Positions 43,679 through 52,404 are shown, counted from the first letter of the stretch. The stretch: DNA of 64,000 nucleotides from Caballeronia telluris (GCF_001544495.1 NZ_FCNZ02000025.1:1-64000), one strand, 5' to 3'. Numbers and translations: made by a program. The notes: generated by a model not told the origin, from the sequence alone.

Positions 43679-44674
43679 ATGAAAGAAGCACATCGCAAGC
43701 GTATTCTCGTGACGGGCGGCGCCGGCTTTCTCGGCTCGCATCTTTGCGAGCGACTCGTCATGCAAGGGCACGACGTGCTCTGCGTCGACAACTTCTACAC
43801 GGGGACGAAGGACAACATCGCGCATCTACTCGACAGCACCAACTTCGAGCTGATGCGTCACGATGTGACCTTTCCGCTGTATGTCGAAGTGGATGAAATT
43901 TACAACCTGGCTTGTCCCGCCTCGCCGGTCCACTATCAGCACGATCCGGTGCAGACGACCAAGACGAGCGTGCATGGCGCCATCAACATGCTTGGACTCG
44001 CAAAGCGAGTCGGCGCCAGAATTTTCCAGGCATCGACGAGCGAAGTGTATGGCGATGCGCGAATTCATCCACAGCCGGAGGACTACTGGGGCCATGTGAA
44101 TCCGATCGGGCCGCGTTCGTGTTACGACGAAGGCAAGCGCTGCGCGGAGACGCTCTTTGTCGACTATCGAAGGCAGCATGGATTGTCGATCAAGATCGCG
44201 CGCATCTTCAACACCTACGGGCCGCGAATGCATCCTTCGGATGGCCGCGTGGTGTCGAACTTCGTGATGCAAGCGCTGGCCGGCGTACCCATCACTGTGT
44301 ACGGCGAAGGCTTGCAGACACGATCGTTTTGTTACGTCGACGACATGATCGATGCGTTCATCCGCCTCATGAACACGCCCGACGAGGTGACAGGCCCGAT
44401 CAATCTGGGCAATCCACAGGAGCTGTCGATGCTGGAGATCGCGCAACGCATCGTGGCGTTGACAGGATCATCGTCGGAAATCGTATTCAAGCCGCTTCCG
44501 ACCGATGATCCGTGGCATCGCAAGCCCGATATTTCGCGTGCGCTCGATGTACTGAACTGGCGTCCGACTACATCGCTCGATGAGGGGCTGCGGCGTACTG
44601 CGCAATATTTTCGGCAACTCGTTCAGCAGCGCGACTCGCTCACTGCGGCACACGCTTTACATAGCGGGCGATAA
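43679..44674 (+). CDS. UDP-glucuronate decarboxylase-like NAD-dependent epimerase
   Basis: 331 residues of the extended SDR family. The NAD site is RILVTGGAGFLGSHLCERL, the catalytic Y-x3-K is in RSCYDEGKRCAE and a typical SxSEVYG is STSEVYGD. The sequence PIGPRSCYDEGKR is characteristic of UDP-glucuronic acid decarboxylase (UXS), which makes UDP-xylose. Context suggests that the glycan contains xylose or a related pentose. Its last 35 bases overlap the end of recQ on the opposite strand. Confidence 0.88.
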   Translation: MKEAHRKRILVTGGAGFLGSHLCERLVMQGHDVLCVDNFYTGTKDNIAHLLDSTNFELMRHDVTFPLYVEVDEIYNLACPASPVHYQHDPVQTTKTSVHGAINMLGLAKRVGARIFQASTSEVYGDARIHPQPEDYWGHVNPIGPRSCYDEGKRCAETLFVDYRRQHGLSIKIARIFNTYGPRMHPSDGRVVSNFVMQALAGVPITVYGEGLQTRSFCYVDDMIDAFIRLMNTPDEVTGPINLGNPQELSMLEIAQRIVALTGSSSEIVFKPLPTDDPWHRKPDISRALDVLNWRPTTSLDEGLRRTAQYFRQLVQQRDSLTAAHALHSGR

Positions 44675-46442
44675 ACGTGCGCGTCGAGTCGTTGGCGAAG
44701 CGCACGGCGACGCGCTCGCCGCTGACGAGTTCGACCTCTCCCACGCCATAGCGGCGCACGCGCACGCGATCGCCTTGTGCAAACTGGTCCACGGCGCGTG
44801 CCGGCTGTTCTTGCTGCTCACTCGCCAAGGCCTGCTCGCGCAGTTCGCGCTCACTCTCGACGACTTCCGGCGGATGCACGCAGTTGTCGCAGACACCACA
44901 AGCCTTGCCCTTGAGTTCGTCTTCCGGCTTGCAGTAGCTGACCTCCGACGACTTTAGCGGCCCGAGCATGCGTGGGTCACTGGCGTCGTCGGCAAAATAA
45001 TCGAGCAGCATGCGCCAGCGGCAGCGCGCGCTTTGCGCATAGTCGATCATGCGCTCCAGCACGGCGCGATCGCGCCCGGCTCGCGCTGTGTATTCACTCG
45101 CCGCGTCGTGCAGACGGGCGAAATCCGCGCCGTCGTCGATCAGCTTCATGCCGCCGCGCCGCGTGCGACGCGTCATGCCGACATCGTTGAGCAGCGCCAC
45201 CGCCACGCGCAGCTTGTTCGCGCCAATGGCCGGCAACGCTTCACGCAGTCGTTCGAGCGGCTTTTCCAGCGTGTCGCCCCCGCCTTCGCGGGCGAGTTCG
45301 CTTACCGTTTCAGCGACGCGGCGAATCGTCTCGGCACTGGGGAAGCGTCCGCTCAGAAAGAACTGTTGCACCTGCTTGTCCCTCAACTCGAACAACAAGA
45401 TGCAGCGCGCGACTTCGCCGTCGCGGCCGGCCCGTCCTGCTTCCTGATAGTAGGCATCGAGGCTGCCGGGCATCTGCGCATGAATCACGAAGCGAATGTC
45501 CGGCTTGTCGATGCCCATGCCGAATGCGTTGGTCGCAACCATCAAGCGTGTGCGATTCTCCATGAACGCATCTTGCGATTCGGCGCGCATCCGCGCCGCC
45601 AACTTGCCGTGATATCGCCCGGCATCCACACCGGCTTCGACGAGCAGCGCATGCAATGCCTCACATTCGGCGATGGTCGCGCAGTAGATGATGCCGCTGC
45701 CTTCGGTGGTGCTTGCCAGTTCGATCACGCGCTTTCGCTTGTCCTCGATATTGGTCGCTTGCTCGACCGCGAAGTGCAGGTTGTCGCGATACACGCCCGT
45801 GTTGATGATGTTCGGACGCTGCATCTGGAGCTCGTTCACGATGTCCGCGATGACGGCCGGCGTGGCGGTCGCGGTCAGCGCGAGTACGGGTGGACGGTGA
45901 AGCAGCTTGATCGCGTGAATCAGTTCCACATAGGCGGGCCGAAAGTCGTGGCCCCATTGAGAAATGCAATGCGCTTCGTCGATCACGACAAGCGATACGC
46001 CCAGCACCTCATCGCGAGCGAGCGATGCCGTGAAGTCCGCGTTGACGAGCCGCTCCGGCGTGACGAACAGAATGCGCACCGCGCCATTCGCCAGGGCTTG
46101 CATGGCCTCGTGCTCTTCGCTCGCCGAAAGTGTGCTGTTGATGACCGCCGTGGCGACGCCGGCGTCTTTCAACTTGACCGCTTGATCGCGCATCAGCGAA
46201 ATGAGCGGCGACACGACGACCGTCATGCCATCGAATTGCAGCGCGGGCAACTGGTAGCACAACGATTTGCCGGCGCCAGTGGGCATGACGGCAAGCGTAT
46301 CGTGCTCCTCGATGACACTGCGAATCACTTCCTCTTGACCGGGACGCAGATGCGGAAAGCCGAAGACTTTGCGAAGGGCGGTTTCGAGTTCGGGGTCGAG
46401 GGGTTTGCGTCTGCGTGCGTTCGCCTTAGTGCTATCGTTCAT
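44640..46442 (-). CDS. recQ: ATP-dependent DNA helicase RecQ
   Basis: 600 residues. Helicase motifs run in order: MPTGAGKSLCYQLPAL (motif I), VVIDEAHCISQWGHDFRP (II), ALTATAT (III), ATNAFGMGIDKPDIRFV (V), and YYQEAGRAGRDG (VI). The RecQ-specific zinc site is CRWRMLLDYF ... CKPEDELKGKACGVCDNC. Where the HRDC domain is usual, the C-terminus instead has FAQGDRVRVRRYGVGEVELV, a beta-rich module that may bind DNA. It unwinds recombination and replication intermediates. Tail-to-tail overlap of 35 bases with the epimerase gene. Confidence 0.93.
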   Translation of the reverse strand: MNDSTKANARRRKPLDPELETALRKVFGFPHLRPGQEEVIRSVIEEHDTLAVMPTGAGKSLCYQLPALQFDGMTVVVSPLISLMRDQAVKLKDAGVATAVINSTLSASEEHEAMQALANGAVRILFVTPERLVNADFTASLARDEVLGVSLVVIDEAHCISQWGHDFRPAYVELIHAIKLLHRPPVLALTATATPAVIADIVNELQMQRPNIINTGVYRDNLHFAVEQATNIEDKRKRVIELASTTEGSGIIYCATIAECEALHALLVEAGVDAGRYHGKLAARMRAESQDAFMENRTRLMVATNAFGMGIDKPDIRFVIHAQMPGSLDAYYQEAGRAGRDGEVARCILLFELRDKQVQQFFLSGRFPSAETIRRVAETVSELAREGGGDTLEKPLERLREALPAIGANKLRVAVALLNDVGMTRRTRRGGMKLIDDGADFARLHDAASEYTARAGRDRAVLERMIDYAQSARCRWRMLLDYFADDASDPRMLGPLKSSEVSYCKPEDELKGKACGVCDNCVHPPEVVESERELREQALASEQQEQPARAVDQFAQGDRVRVRRYGVGEVELVSGERVAVRFANDSTRTFIARYVKRVPQ

Positions 46443-46560
46443 TAAAGTTATTGTGATGTAGGTAACACCGTCGACGAATCGTCGCCGGTTCGCGTGGCTC
46501 GATCGCTTATGGTTTCCGATCCTTGCGCTTCGAGCCAGCCTGGGTAGTCGGAATAAAGGT

Positions 46561-47728
46561 CTATGGCTTTAGAACGACCTTGATGCAACCGTCTTCCTTG
46601 TCGCGGAACGTCTTGTACATGGACGGTCCATCAGCGAGCGACATTCGATGCGTAATGACAAAGGAAGGATCGATTTGCCCTTCCTGGATGCGCTTGAGCA
46701 GATCATCGGTCCAACGGTTGACATGCGTCTGCCCCATGCGCCAAGTGAGCCCCTTGTTCATCGACGCGCCGAACGGAATCTTGTCGATGAGTCCGCCGTA
46801 GACACCCGGCACCGAAAGCGTGCCGGCAGGACGGCACGCAGAAATCATCTCGCGCAACACATGGGGGCGGTCTGTCTCGAGCATCACAGCCTGCTTCGCG
46901 CGGTCGTAGATCGAATCGATGGAGCGCGTGGCGTGCGACTCCATGCCCACCGCGTCGGCATTTTTCCGGGCCCTTGCCGCGGGTGAGTTCCTTCAGGCGT
47001 TCGAGCACGCTCTCGTTTTTGAAGTCGATCGTCGTTGCGCCGCCTGCGCGCGCCATCGTGAGACGCTCGGGCACGCAGTCGATCGCAATCACCTGCTTCG
47101 CGCCGAGCAAGACGGCGCTTCTGATCGCCATCTGCCCGACCGGACCCGCGCCCCAGATCGCGACCGTGTCCGTCGGTTCAATGTCGCATTGCGCGGCCGC
47201 CTGCCAGCCGGTCGGAAAGATGTCACCGAGAAAAAGAACCTGTTCGTCGGTCAGGCCCTCGGGAATCTTGACGTGAGTCTTGTCCGCGAACGGCACGCGC
47301 ACGTACTCGGCCTGCCCGCCCGCATAACCGCCCGTCAGGTGCGTGTAGCCAAAAAGGCCGGCGGTGGTATGGCCGAAGAGTTTATCGGCCGCGTCCTTGT
47401 TGCGGTTCGAGCGTTCGCAAACCGAAAAATTGCCGCGCTTGCATTGCTCGCATTCCCCGCAAATGATGGTGAAAGGCACGACGACGCGTTCGCCCACCTT
47501 GAGCGCCGTGTTGCCCTTGCCGACTTCGACGACCTCGCCCATGAACTCGTGACCCATGATGTCGCCGGGTTCCATGCCCGGCATGAAGCCATCGTATAGA
47601 TGCAGATCCGAGCCGCAGATGGCGCACGACGTCACTCTGATAATCGCGTCGCGTGGCTGCTCGATTTGCGGATCGGGAACCGTGTCGCATCGAATGTCCT
47701 TTTTTCCATGCCATCTGAGTGCTTTCAC
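46561..47728 (-). pseudogene. Zinc-dependent alcohol dehydrogenase, frameshifted
   Basis: Two frames together give a full-length medium-chain dehydrogenase. The first runs from a GTG at 47728 (KALRWHGKKDIRCDTVPD; CAICGSDLHLYDGF; structural-zinc CGECEQCKRGNFSVCER; NAD site VAIWGAGPVGQMAIRSA) to ELTRGKGPEKC. The second starts at DAVGMESHATRSIDSIYDR and runs to the stop at 46561. Two bases appear to be missing near 46956-46962, beside a run of five T. A GGAGG ribosome site precedes the GTG and a -24/-12 site lies upstream, so the gene was recently functional. It is a close paralog of the partial gene at 1-171. A sequencing error is possible. Confidence 0.85.
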
Positions 47729-47781
47729 GATCGCCTCCACGAGTCATCGCCGGTTGAGAATCACGCTATCGATGTTGTCTT

Positions 47782-47797
47782 AGCAATCAGGGTGCCT
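47782..47797 (-). promoter_or_regulatory. -24/-12 (sigma-54-type) promoter candidate for the frameshifted dehydrogenase
   Basis: On the reverse strand AGGCACCCTGATTGCT matches GGCAC-N5-TTGCT. Predicted leader about 42 bases before the GTG at 47728. Confidence 0.62.
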
Positions 47798-47820
47798 TAA
47801 GCACGGGTGCTATCACGACT

Positions 47821-47836
47821 AGGCGCAACGGTTGCT
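47821..47836 (+). promoter_or_regulatory. -24/-12 (sigma-54-type) promoter candidate for the second dehydrogenase
   Basis: AGGCGCAACGGTTGCT has GG-N10-GC spacing and a perfect TTGCT; the -24 box is GGCGC. Predicted leader about 25 bases. It faces away from the site at 47782-47797 in the same 144-base gap. Confidence 0.55.
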
Positions 47837-47872
47837 GCAAGATGCGTCTCGAACCGCTTCGAAGGAGATACC

Positions 47873-49075
47873 ATGAAAGCAGTCGTCTTCCACGACATTG
47901 GCAATATCTCGCTGGACACCGTGCCCGACCCGTCGCTTGAGCGCGACAACGACGCCATCGTGCGCCTCACATCCAGCGCGATCTGTGGCACCGACTTACA
48001 TATGATCCGAGGCACGCTCGGCGGCATGCAAGCGGGAACGATACTCGGACATGAGGGCGTCGGCGTTATCGAGGAAGTGGGCAAAGGCGTGCGCAACCTG
48101 AAGCGCGGCGACCGGGTGCTGATCCCGTCGACGATTTCCTGCGGCTTTTGCTCCTACTGTCGCTTTGGCTATACGGCTCAGTGCGACACCGCCAATCCCA
48201 ACGGTGCAAGCGCGGGCACGGCCTTCTTCGGCGGACCGAAGTCCACCGGTCCGATCGACGGATTACAAGCCGAATATGCACGCACGCCATTCGCAAACGC
48301 GAGCCTCGTCAGGCTACCCGACGGTATCGACGATGACCGCGCGATCCTCATGTCCGACATCTTCCCGACCGGCTACTTCGGGGCGCAGCTCGCCGAGGTG
48401 ACGCGCGGCGATACGGTCGTCGTGTTCGGTGCCGGGCCGGTTGGACAATTCGCGGTTGCAAGCGCGTGGCTGCTCGGCGCGGGGCGGGTGATCGTCGTGG
48501 ACCGCCTGCCGGATCGTCTTGAAACCGCGCGGGCGCAAGGCGCGGAGACAGTGAACTTCGACGAGGAAGACCCGGTCGAGGCGATTCTCTCGCTCACGGG
48601 CGGTATCGGCGTCGATCGCGCAATCGATGCGGTCGGTGTCGATGCTCAGCATGCCCGCACCGGCCCGGCTGCCTCGTCGGAGACGGCGCAACAAGGCGAG
48701 GCGGAAAGTCGCGACGTCACGCCTCAGCGCAACACGGCGGGCGGCAACTGGGTTCCGGGCGATGCGCCTACGCAGGCGCTCGATTGGGCCGTGGCCGCGC
48801 TCGCCAAGGCGGGCACGCTCGCTGTGATCGGCGTGTATCCGCCGAACGACCGCTTTTTCCCGCTGGGCGCCGCGATGAACAAAAACCTCACGCTCAAGAT
48901 GGGCAACTGCAATCACCGTTCGATCGTGCCGGAGCTTGTCGAACGCGTCCGCAACGGTTCATTCGATCCTTTGCTGGTGCTGACCAACCGCGAGCCGATC
49001 ATGAACGTGATGGATGCCTACAAAGCATTCGATTTGCGACAGCCGGGCTGGCTCAAGGTGAAGCTCGACGTCTGA
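47873..49075 (+). CDS. Zinc-dependent dehydrogenase, formaldehyde-dehydrogenase-like
   Basis: 400 residues. It has the catalytic zinc entry SSAICGTDLHMIRGTLGG, GHEGVGVIEEVGKGV, the structural-zinc cysteines in SCGFCSYCRFGYTAQC and the NAD site VVVFGAGPVGQFAVASA. A C-terminal insertion (about 285-325; ARTGPAASSETAQQGEAESR) is of the sort found in glutathione-independent formaldehyde dehydrogenases. The ATG has a GAAGGAGAT ribosome site. It is divergent from the frameshifted relative, with a -24/-12 site on each side. Aldehyde or alcohol detoxification is likely. Confidence 0.88.
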   Translation: MKAVVFHDIGNISLDTVPDPSLERDNDAIVRLTSSAICGTDLHMIRGTLGGMQAGTILGHEGVGVIEEVGKGVRNLKRGDRVLIPSTISCGFCSYCRFGYTAQCDTANPNGASAGTAFFGGPKSTGPIDGLQAEYARTPFANASLVRLPDGIDDDRAILMSDIFPTGYFGAQLAEVTRGDTVVVFGAGPVGQFAVASAWLLGAGRVIVVDRLPDRLETARAQGAETVNFDEEDPVEAILSLTGGIGVDRAIDAVGVDAQHARTGPAASSETAQQGEAESRDVTPQRNTAGGNWVPGDAPTQALDWAVAALAKAGTLAVIGVYPPNDRFFPLGAAMNKNLTLKMGNCNHRSIVPELVERVRNGSFDPLLVLTNREPIMNVMDAYKAFDLRQPGWLKVKLDV

Positions 49076-49204
49076 ATCCGAAGCGTTCGAAATGATCTAG
49101 CGGGCCGTCGTCGGTATTGCCACGACGTTCAGTGTGCCGATGGACAGGCGGCTCGCCTTGATGCGGCATGACCATCGCCGACGTGCCCCTCCGCTCTCTG
49201 CACC

Positions 49205-49516
49205 TCACGGTTGCGGAGCTTCACTGTGAGGCCCTGGCATCGGACGGTCACTCGATGGCGATTCCCTGAAATGATCGGGATAGACATTTCCAATGAGAGA
49301 GTCGTATTCGTTCCGCTTCGCCGACACGATCGCCTGCAACATCTTGATGAAGGCGTTGCCATCCTCAAGATTTTCGACAATCACGCGCGCGGTGCGCAGT
49401 GAGATTGTCTCGCGCAGAGGCTGCGCTAACCCATCGTCAAGCTCGAATCCGAAGCGGTGAATTTCCGCTGAATTGGAGGACGGCGCCTGTTCGTGGGAAA
49501 GAATCGTCGCTTTCAT
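49205..49516 (-). CDS. Hypothetical protein, 103 aa
   Basis: Starts MKATILSHEQAPSSNSAEIH. The middle contains FGFELDDGLAQPLRETISLR and VENLEDGNAFIKMLQAIVSA. Family not recognised; soluble, no export signal. The ATG at 49516 has a GAAGGA ribosome site and a -24/-12 site 38 bases upstream, which favours this start over an earlier in-frame one at 49741 that reads low-quality, arginine-rich sequence. Confidence 0.6.
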   Translation of the reverse strand: MKATILSHEQAPSSNSAEIHRFGFELDDGLAQPLRETISLRTARVIVENLEDGNAFIKMLQAIVSAKRNEYDSLIGNVYPDHFRESPSSDRPMPGPHSEAPQP

Positions 49517-49926
49517 TCCTGCATCCTTCGGGTTAGATTTCTTTATTGCTCCCAGCACGAAAGATGCCAACCTGTCGCCGCCCGCTAACCGCACCGAATA
49601 TCGAGCCCTGGAAACGGCCGCATCCCTCGTTCTCAAGAAACGCGCGGCCGCGCGGCATAGCGATGGCACGCGCGTTGCTGTGCATGAACCGCGTGCCGCT
49701 CGATCGCGATGGCGACTTCGGCGGCATGCGCTAACCACCACGCGGCAGTTTTCCCGACCGCATCACGCCAGCGCGGCATTGCCTTGCGCTGAGGCTCGCA
49801 GCAGACGACCGCAAGTGACGCACTCGCGCTCCTCTCGGTCGCTGCGAGATTCAAACCTGTTGCAAATTTGATTGTGGCGGCCGATGCCACACGAAATCTT
49901 GCGCCCTCAAACAAGGAGCCTTTGAA
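49517..49926. other. Divergent intergenic region
   Basis: About 410 bases between the 103-aa gene and the manganese catalase. It contains the -24/-12 site for the reverse gene. Open frames on both strands look like shadows. No matching -24/-12 site was found for the catalase. Confidence 0.5.
49554..49569 (-). promoter_or_regulatory. -24/-12 (sigma-54-type) promoter candidate for the 103-aa gene
   Basis: On the reverse strand TGGCATCTTTCGTGCT has GG-N10-GC spacing, TGGCAT and GTGCT. Predicted leader about 26 bases. Confidence 0.48.
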
Positions 49927-50796
49927 ATGTTCGTGCATAACAAACGCCTGCAATACACCGTCCGCGTAGCTGCGCCCAATCCGGGTCTTGCCAATCTGCT
50001 TCTCGAGCAGTTCGGCGGACCGCAAGGCGAGCTGGCCGCCGCCTGCCGTTACTTCACTCAGGCCGTCGCGGAAGACGATCCGGGCCGCAAGGATCTGCTC
50101 TTCGACATCGCGACCGAAGAACTGAGCCACCTGGAAGTCATCGGCTCGATTGTCGCGATGCTGAACAAGGGCGCGAAGGGTCAGCTTGCCGAAGCGGTGG
50201 AATCCGAAGCCGAGCTTTATCGGTCGCTCACTGGCAATGGCAACGACTCCCACACGACCGCGCTGCTCTATGGCGGTGGCCCAGCCCTGACGAACTCCGC
50301 GGGAGTGCCGTGGACCGCGGCCTACATCGACACGATCGGCGAACCGACGGCCGATCTGCGCTCAAACATTGCCGCCGAGGCACGGGCGAAGATCGTCTAT
50401 GAACGTCTGATCAACGTGACCGACGATCCCGGCATCAAGGAAGCGCTCGGCTTTCTCATGACACGGGAGATCGCGCACCAGAAGTCGTTCGAGAAGGCGC
50501 TGCACGCCATTCAGCCGAACTTCCCGCAGGGCAAGCTGCCCGGCGATCCGGAGTTCGCGAGCGTGTACTTCAACATGTCGAAGGGCAACGACGCGCGTGG
50601 CCCGTGGAACGAGGGTGGCGACTGGAAGTTCGTCGAAGACCCGCAACCGGCTGTCGACGGGGGCGATGGCTTGGCCACCGTGCAGGTGTCCTTGCAAGAG
50701 GTCGAGACGTTGAAAGCGATGGCGGAGCGGACCGCGTCCGACCCGACGAGCTCGCCGACCACCGGTGCTGAGCTGGGTTCCAACCAGCCGACATAA
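49927..50796 (+). CDS. Manganese catalase
   Basis: 289 residues. The di-manganese ligands of the family are visible: a glutamate in GGPQGELAAACRYFTQ, the E-x2-H pair in IATEELSHLEVIG, a glutamate in NIAAEARAKIVYERLI and E-x2-H in MTREIAHQKSFEKAL. It converts hydrogen peroxide to water and oxygen without heme. A strong AAGGAG ribosome site precedes the ATG. The C-terminal tail is low-complexity (ASDPTSSPTTGAELGSN). A hairpin at 50811 follows. Its place near alcohol dehydrogenases and the NAD-salvage pair fits a stress role. Confidence 0.92.
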   Translation: MFVHNKRLQYTVRVAAPNPGLANLLLEQFGGPQGELAAACRYFTQAVAEDDPGRKDLLFDIATEELSHLEVIGSIVAMLNKGAKGQLAEAVESEAELYRSLTGNGNDSHTTALLYGGGPALTNSAGVPWTAAYIDTIGEPTADLRSNIAAEARAKIVYERLINVTDDPGIKEALGFLMTREIAHQKSFEKALHAIQPNFPQGKLPGDPEFASVYFNMSKGNDARGPWNEGGDWKFVEDPQPAVDGGDGLATVQVSLQEVETLKAMAERTASDPTSSPTTGAELGSNQPT

Positions 50797-50810
50797 CGAC
50801 GGCTGCGCTT

Positions 50811-50835
50811 GCGGCCGCCTTTAGCCGGCGGCCGC
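50811..50835 (+). terminator. Hairpin after the manganese catalase
   Basis: GCGGCCGCC and GGCGGCCGC pair perfectly (9 bp) around a seven-base loop, 14 bases after the stop. No strong T run follows, so it may be a weak or Rho-assisted terminator. Confidence 0.5.
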
Positions 50836-50928
50836 AACGTCGCCGAGTGCATCGGGTCGTTCCGATGAGAGGGCCGCACTGGCCTAGCGGTCAGTGTGTA
50901 TGACTAAGATCGCAATCAGCATTCAACG

Positions 50929-51774
50929 TCAATCTCTCGGAACTTCGATCGGAAGCGATCGCTTGTGTCGTGTCGCCATGTAGAACCGATGTATTGTCGT
51001 AAGGACTTCGTCGCTGACTTCCTTTCCTTCCAAAAAATCGTCGATGTCTTCATAGCCTATGCCATAGCTATCCTCGTCGGGTTTCTGCGGCGTGAGCGTC
51101 TCGAGATCTGCAGTCGGCACTTTCATGACCAGGCGTTCATGCGCGCCCATCGAACGCGCAAGCCCGCGCACGCGGCGCTTGGTCAGACCCGAGAGAGGCA
51201 GGACGTCCGCGCCGCCGTCGCCGAACTTCGTAAAGAATCCCATGAGCGATTCAGCGGCGTGGTCAGTGCCGATCACAACACCTCGCCGCGCGCCGGCAAT
51301 CGCGTACTGCGCGATCATCCGCTCGCGAGCCTTGACGTTGCCGAGCACGAAGTCTTCCTGGAAGTCATCGACGTATTGCGCGCCTCCCCGCTTGAGCGAC
51401 TGGAGCATCTCGTCCGATGGCTGCTTCACATCGACGATCAACGTTTCGTCGGGACGGACGAATTGCAGCGCATGTTGTGCGTCCTCCTCGTCGCGCTGGG
51501 CGCCGTAAGGAAGCCGAACGGCGAGAAAGTGCGCCTCATAACCACGCGCACGAAGACGCTCGACGCTGAGTTGCGCGAGACGCCCCGCCGTCGATGAATC
51601 GACGCCACCGCTAATGCCGAGAACGTAGGTCCGAAGGCCCTGTGAACTCAGGTACTCGGAGAGGAAGGCGATGCGTCGCTCGCGTTCCGCATCGACGTCG
51701 AAGCTATCGCGAACGCCCAGCTCGCGAATGACATCCTGCTGCCACTGCCGCCAATTGTTCGGGTTGTCTTGCAT
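50929..51774 (-). CDS. nadE: Ammonia-dependent NAD+ synthetase
   Basis: 281 residues. The PP-loop ATP site is VLGISGGVDSSTAGRLAQL (about 48-66). Later motifs include GTDHAAESLMGFFTKFGDGGAD and LSGLTKRRVRGLAR. The protein lacks the N-terminal glutaminase domain of longer NadE forms, so it uses free ammonia to amidate nicotinate adenine dinucleotide to NAD. The ATG at 51774 has a GGAGGCG ribosome site. It follows a PncC-type amidase gene by 16 bases, which makes an NAD salvage pair. Confidence 0.92.
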   Translation of the reverse strand: MQDNPNNWRQWQQDVIRELGVRDSFDVDAERERRIAFLSEYLSSQGLRTYVLGISGGVDSSTAGRLAQLSVERLRARGYEAHFLAVRLPYGAQRDEEDAQHALQFVRPDETLIVDVKQPSDEMLQSLKRGGAQYVDDFQEDFVLGNVKARERMIAQYAIAGARRGVVIGTDHAAESLMGFFTKFGDGGADVLPLSGLTKRRVRGLARSMGAHERLVMKVPTADLETLTPQKPDEDSYGIGYEDIDDFLEGKEVSDEVLTTIHRFYMATRHKRSLPIEVPRD

Positions 51775-51790
51775 GCTCGCCTCCGTCCAT

Positions 51791-52291
51791 TCAGTGTTTC
51801 GGTAGACAGTTGAAGTAATGCTCGATACGCGAAAGGGCATAGAGCGCCGCAGCGCGCCGAACTTCGTTGCGCTCGCCGTCGAATACCTTCGTCTCGCTGA
51901 AACTCGTTATCTCGCCGCCTCGCATCTTGTAGGACCACGCGAAGCATTGCGTACCGGGCGGCGGACCGTCGCCGGCGACCGAGTCGGCGACACCCGTGTT
52001 CGACACGGCGACGTCCGCACAGCAGGCCTCTTGACTGAGCGCACCCTCGGCCATTTCCCGCGCGACTTGCTCGCTCGTGAGGCCGTGCTTTTTCATCGTT
52101 TCTTCGCGCACGCCAAGAAAACCCGCTTTGCCGGTCGGCGAATAGGTAACGAACCCGACGTCCAGACAACTCCCGCTCCCCGGCACCGACGAAATCAGTG
52201 ACGCGATGTAGCCCGCGGTACATGACTCGGCCGTCGCGAGCATCAGGCCGCGGGAACTGAGAAATGAAACAACCTGACGTGGGATGTCCAT
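51791..52291 (-). CDS. pncC: CinA C-terminal-type amidase (nicotinamide mononucleotide deamidase, PncC-like)
   Basis: 166 residues, the free-standing CinA C-terminal domain. The catalytic serine lies in ATAESCTAGYIASLISSVPG; GADSVAG-type and GTQCFAW segments follow. PncC removes the amide from NMN to give nicotinate mononucleotide, whose adenylated form is the substrate of NadE. NadE is encoded immediately downstream, so the two probably form an NMN recycling unit. The ATG at 52291 has a GAGGTG ribosome site, and a good -24/-12 site lies upstream. The family also includes proteins without this activity. Confidence 0.82.
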   Translation of the reverse strand: MDIPRQVVSFLSSRGLMLATAESCTAGYIASLISSVPGSGSCLDVGFVTYSPTGKAGFLGVREETMKKHGLTSEQVAREMAEGALSQEACCADVAVSNTGVADSVAGDGPPPGTQCFAWSYKMRGGEITSFSETKVFDGERNEVRRAAALYALSRIEHYFNCLPKH

Positions 52292-52336
52292 TTTTTCACC
52301 TCGAACGTAACTTGACATCGTTGCTGTGATAGCACC

Positions 52337-52352
52337 AGCAATCGCTGCGCCA
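52337..52352 (-). promoter_or_regulatory. -24/-12 (sigma-54-type) promoter candidate for pncC-nadE
   Basis: On the reverse strand TGGCGCAGCGATTGCT has GG-N10-GC spacing and a perfect TTGCT; the -24 box is TGGCGC. Predicted leader about 35 bases. Confidence 0.58.
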
Positions 52353-52404
52353 AAGAAATCGCAGCTCGGAACGTCGCCCACGGCAAGGCTTTCGATGCGA
52401 GACC

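Noticed and set aside
49861..49926. A -24/-12 site for the manganese catalase
   Set aside because: TTGC boxes are present but none has GG at ten bases; spacing fails.
49473..50253. Overlapping frames near the manganese catalase promoter
   Set aside because: No motif; explained by GC skew and the real genes on either side.
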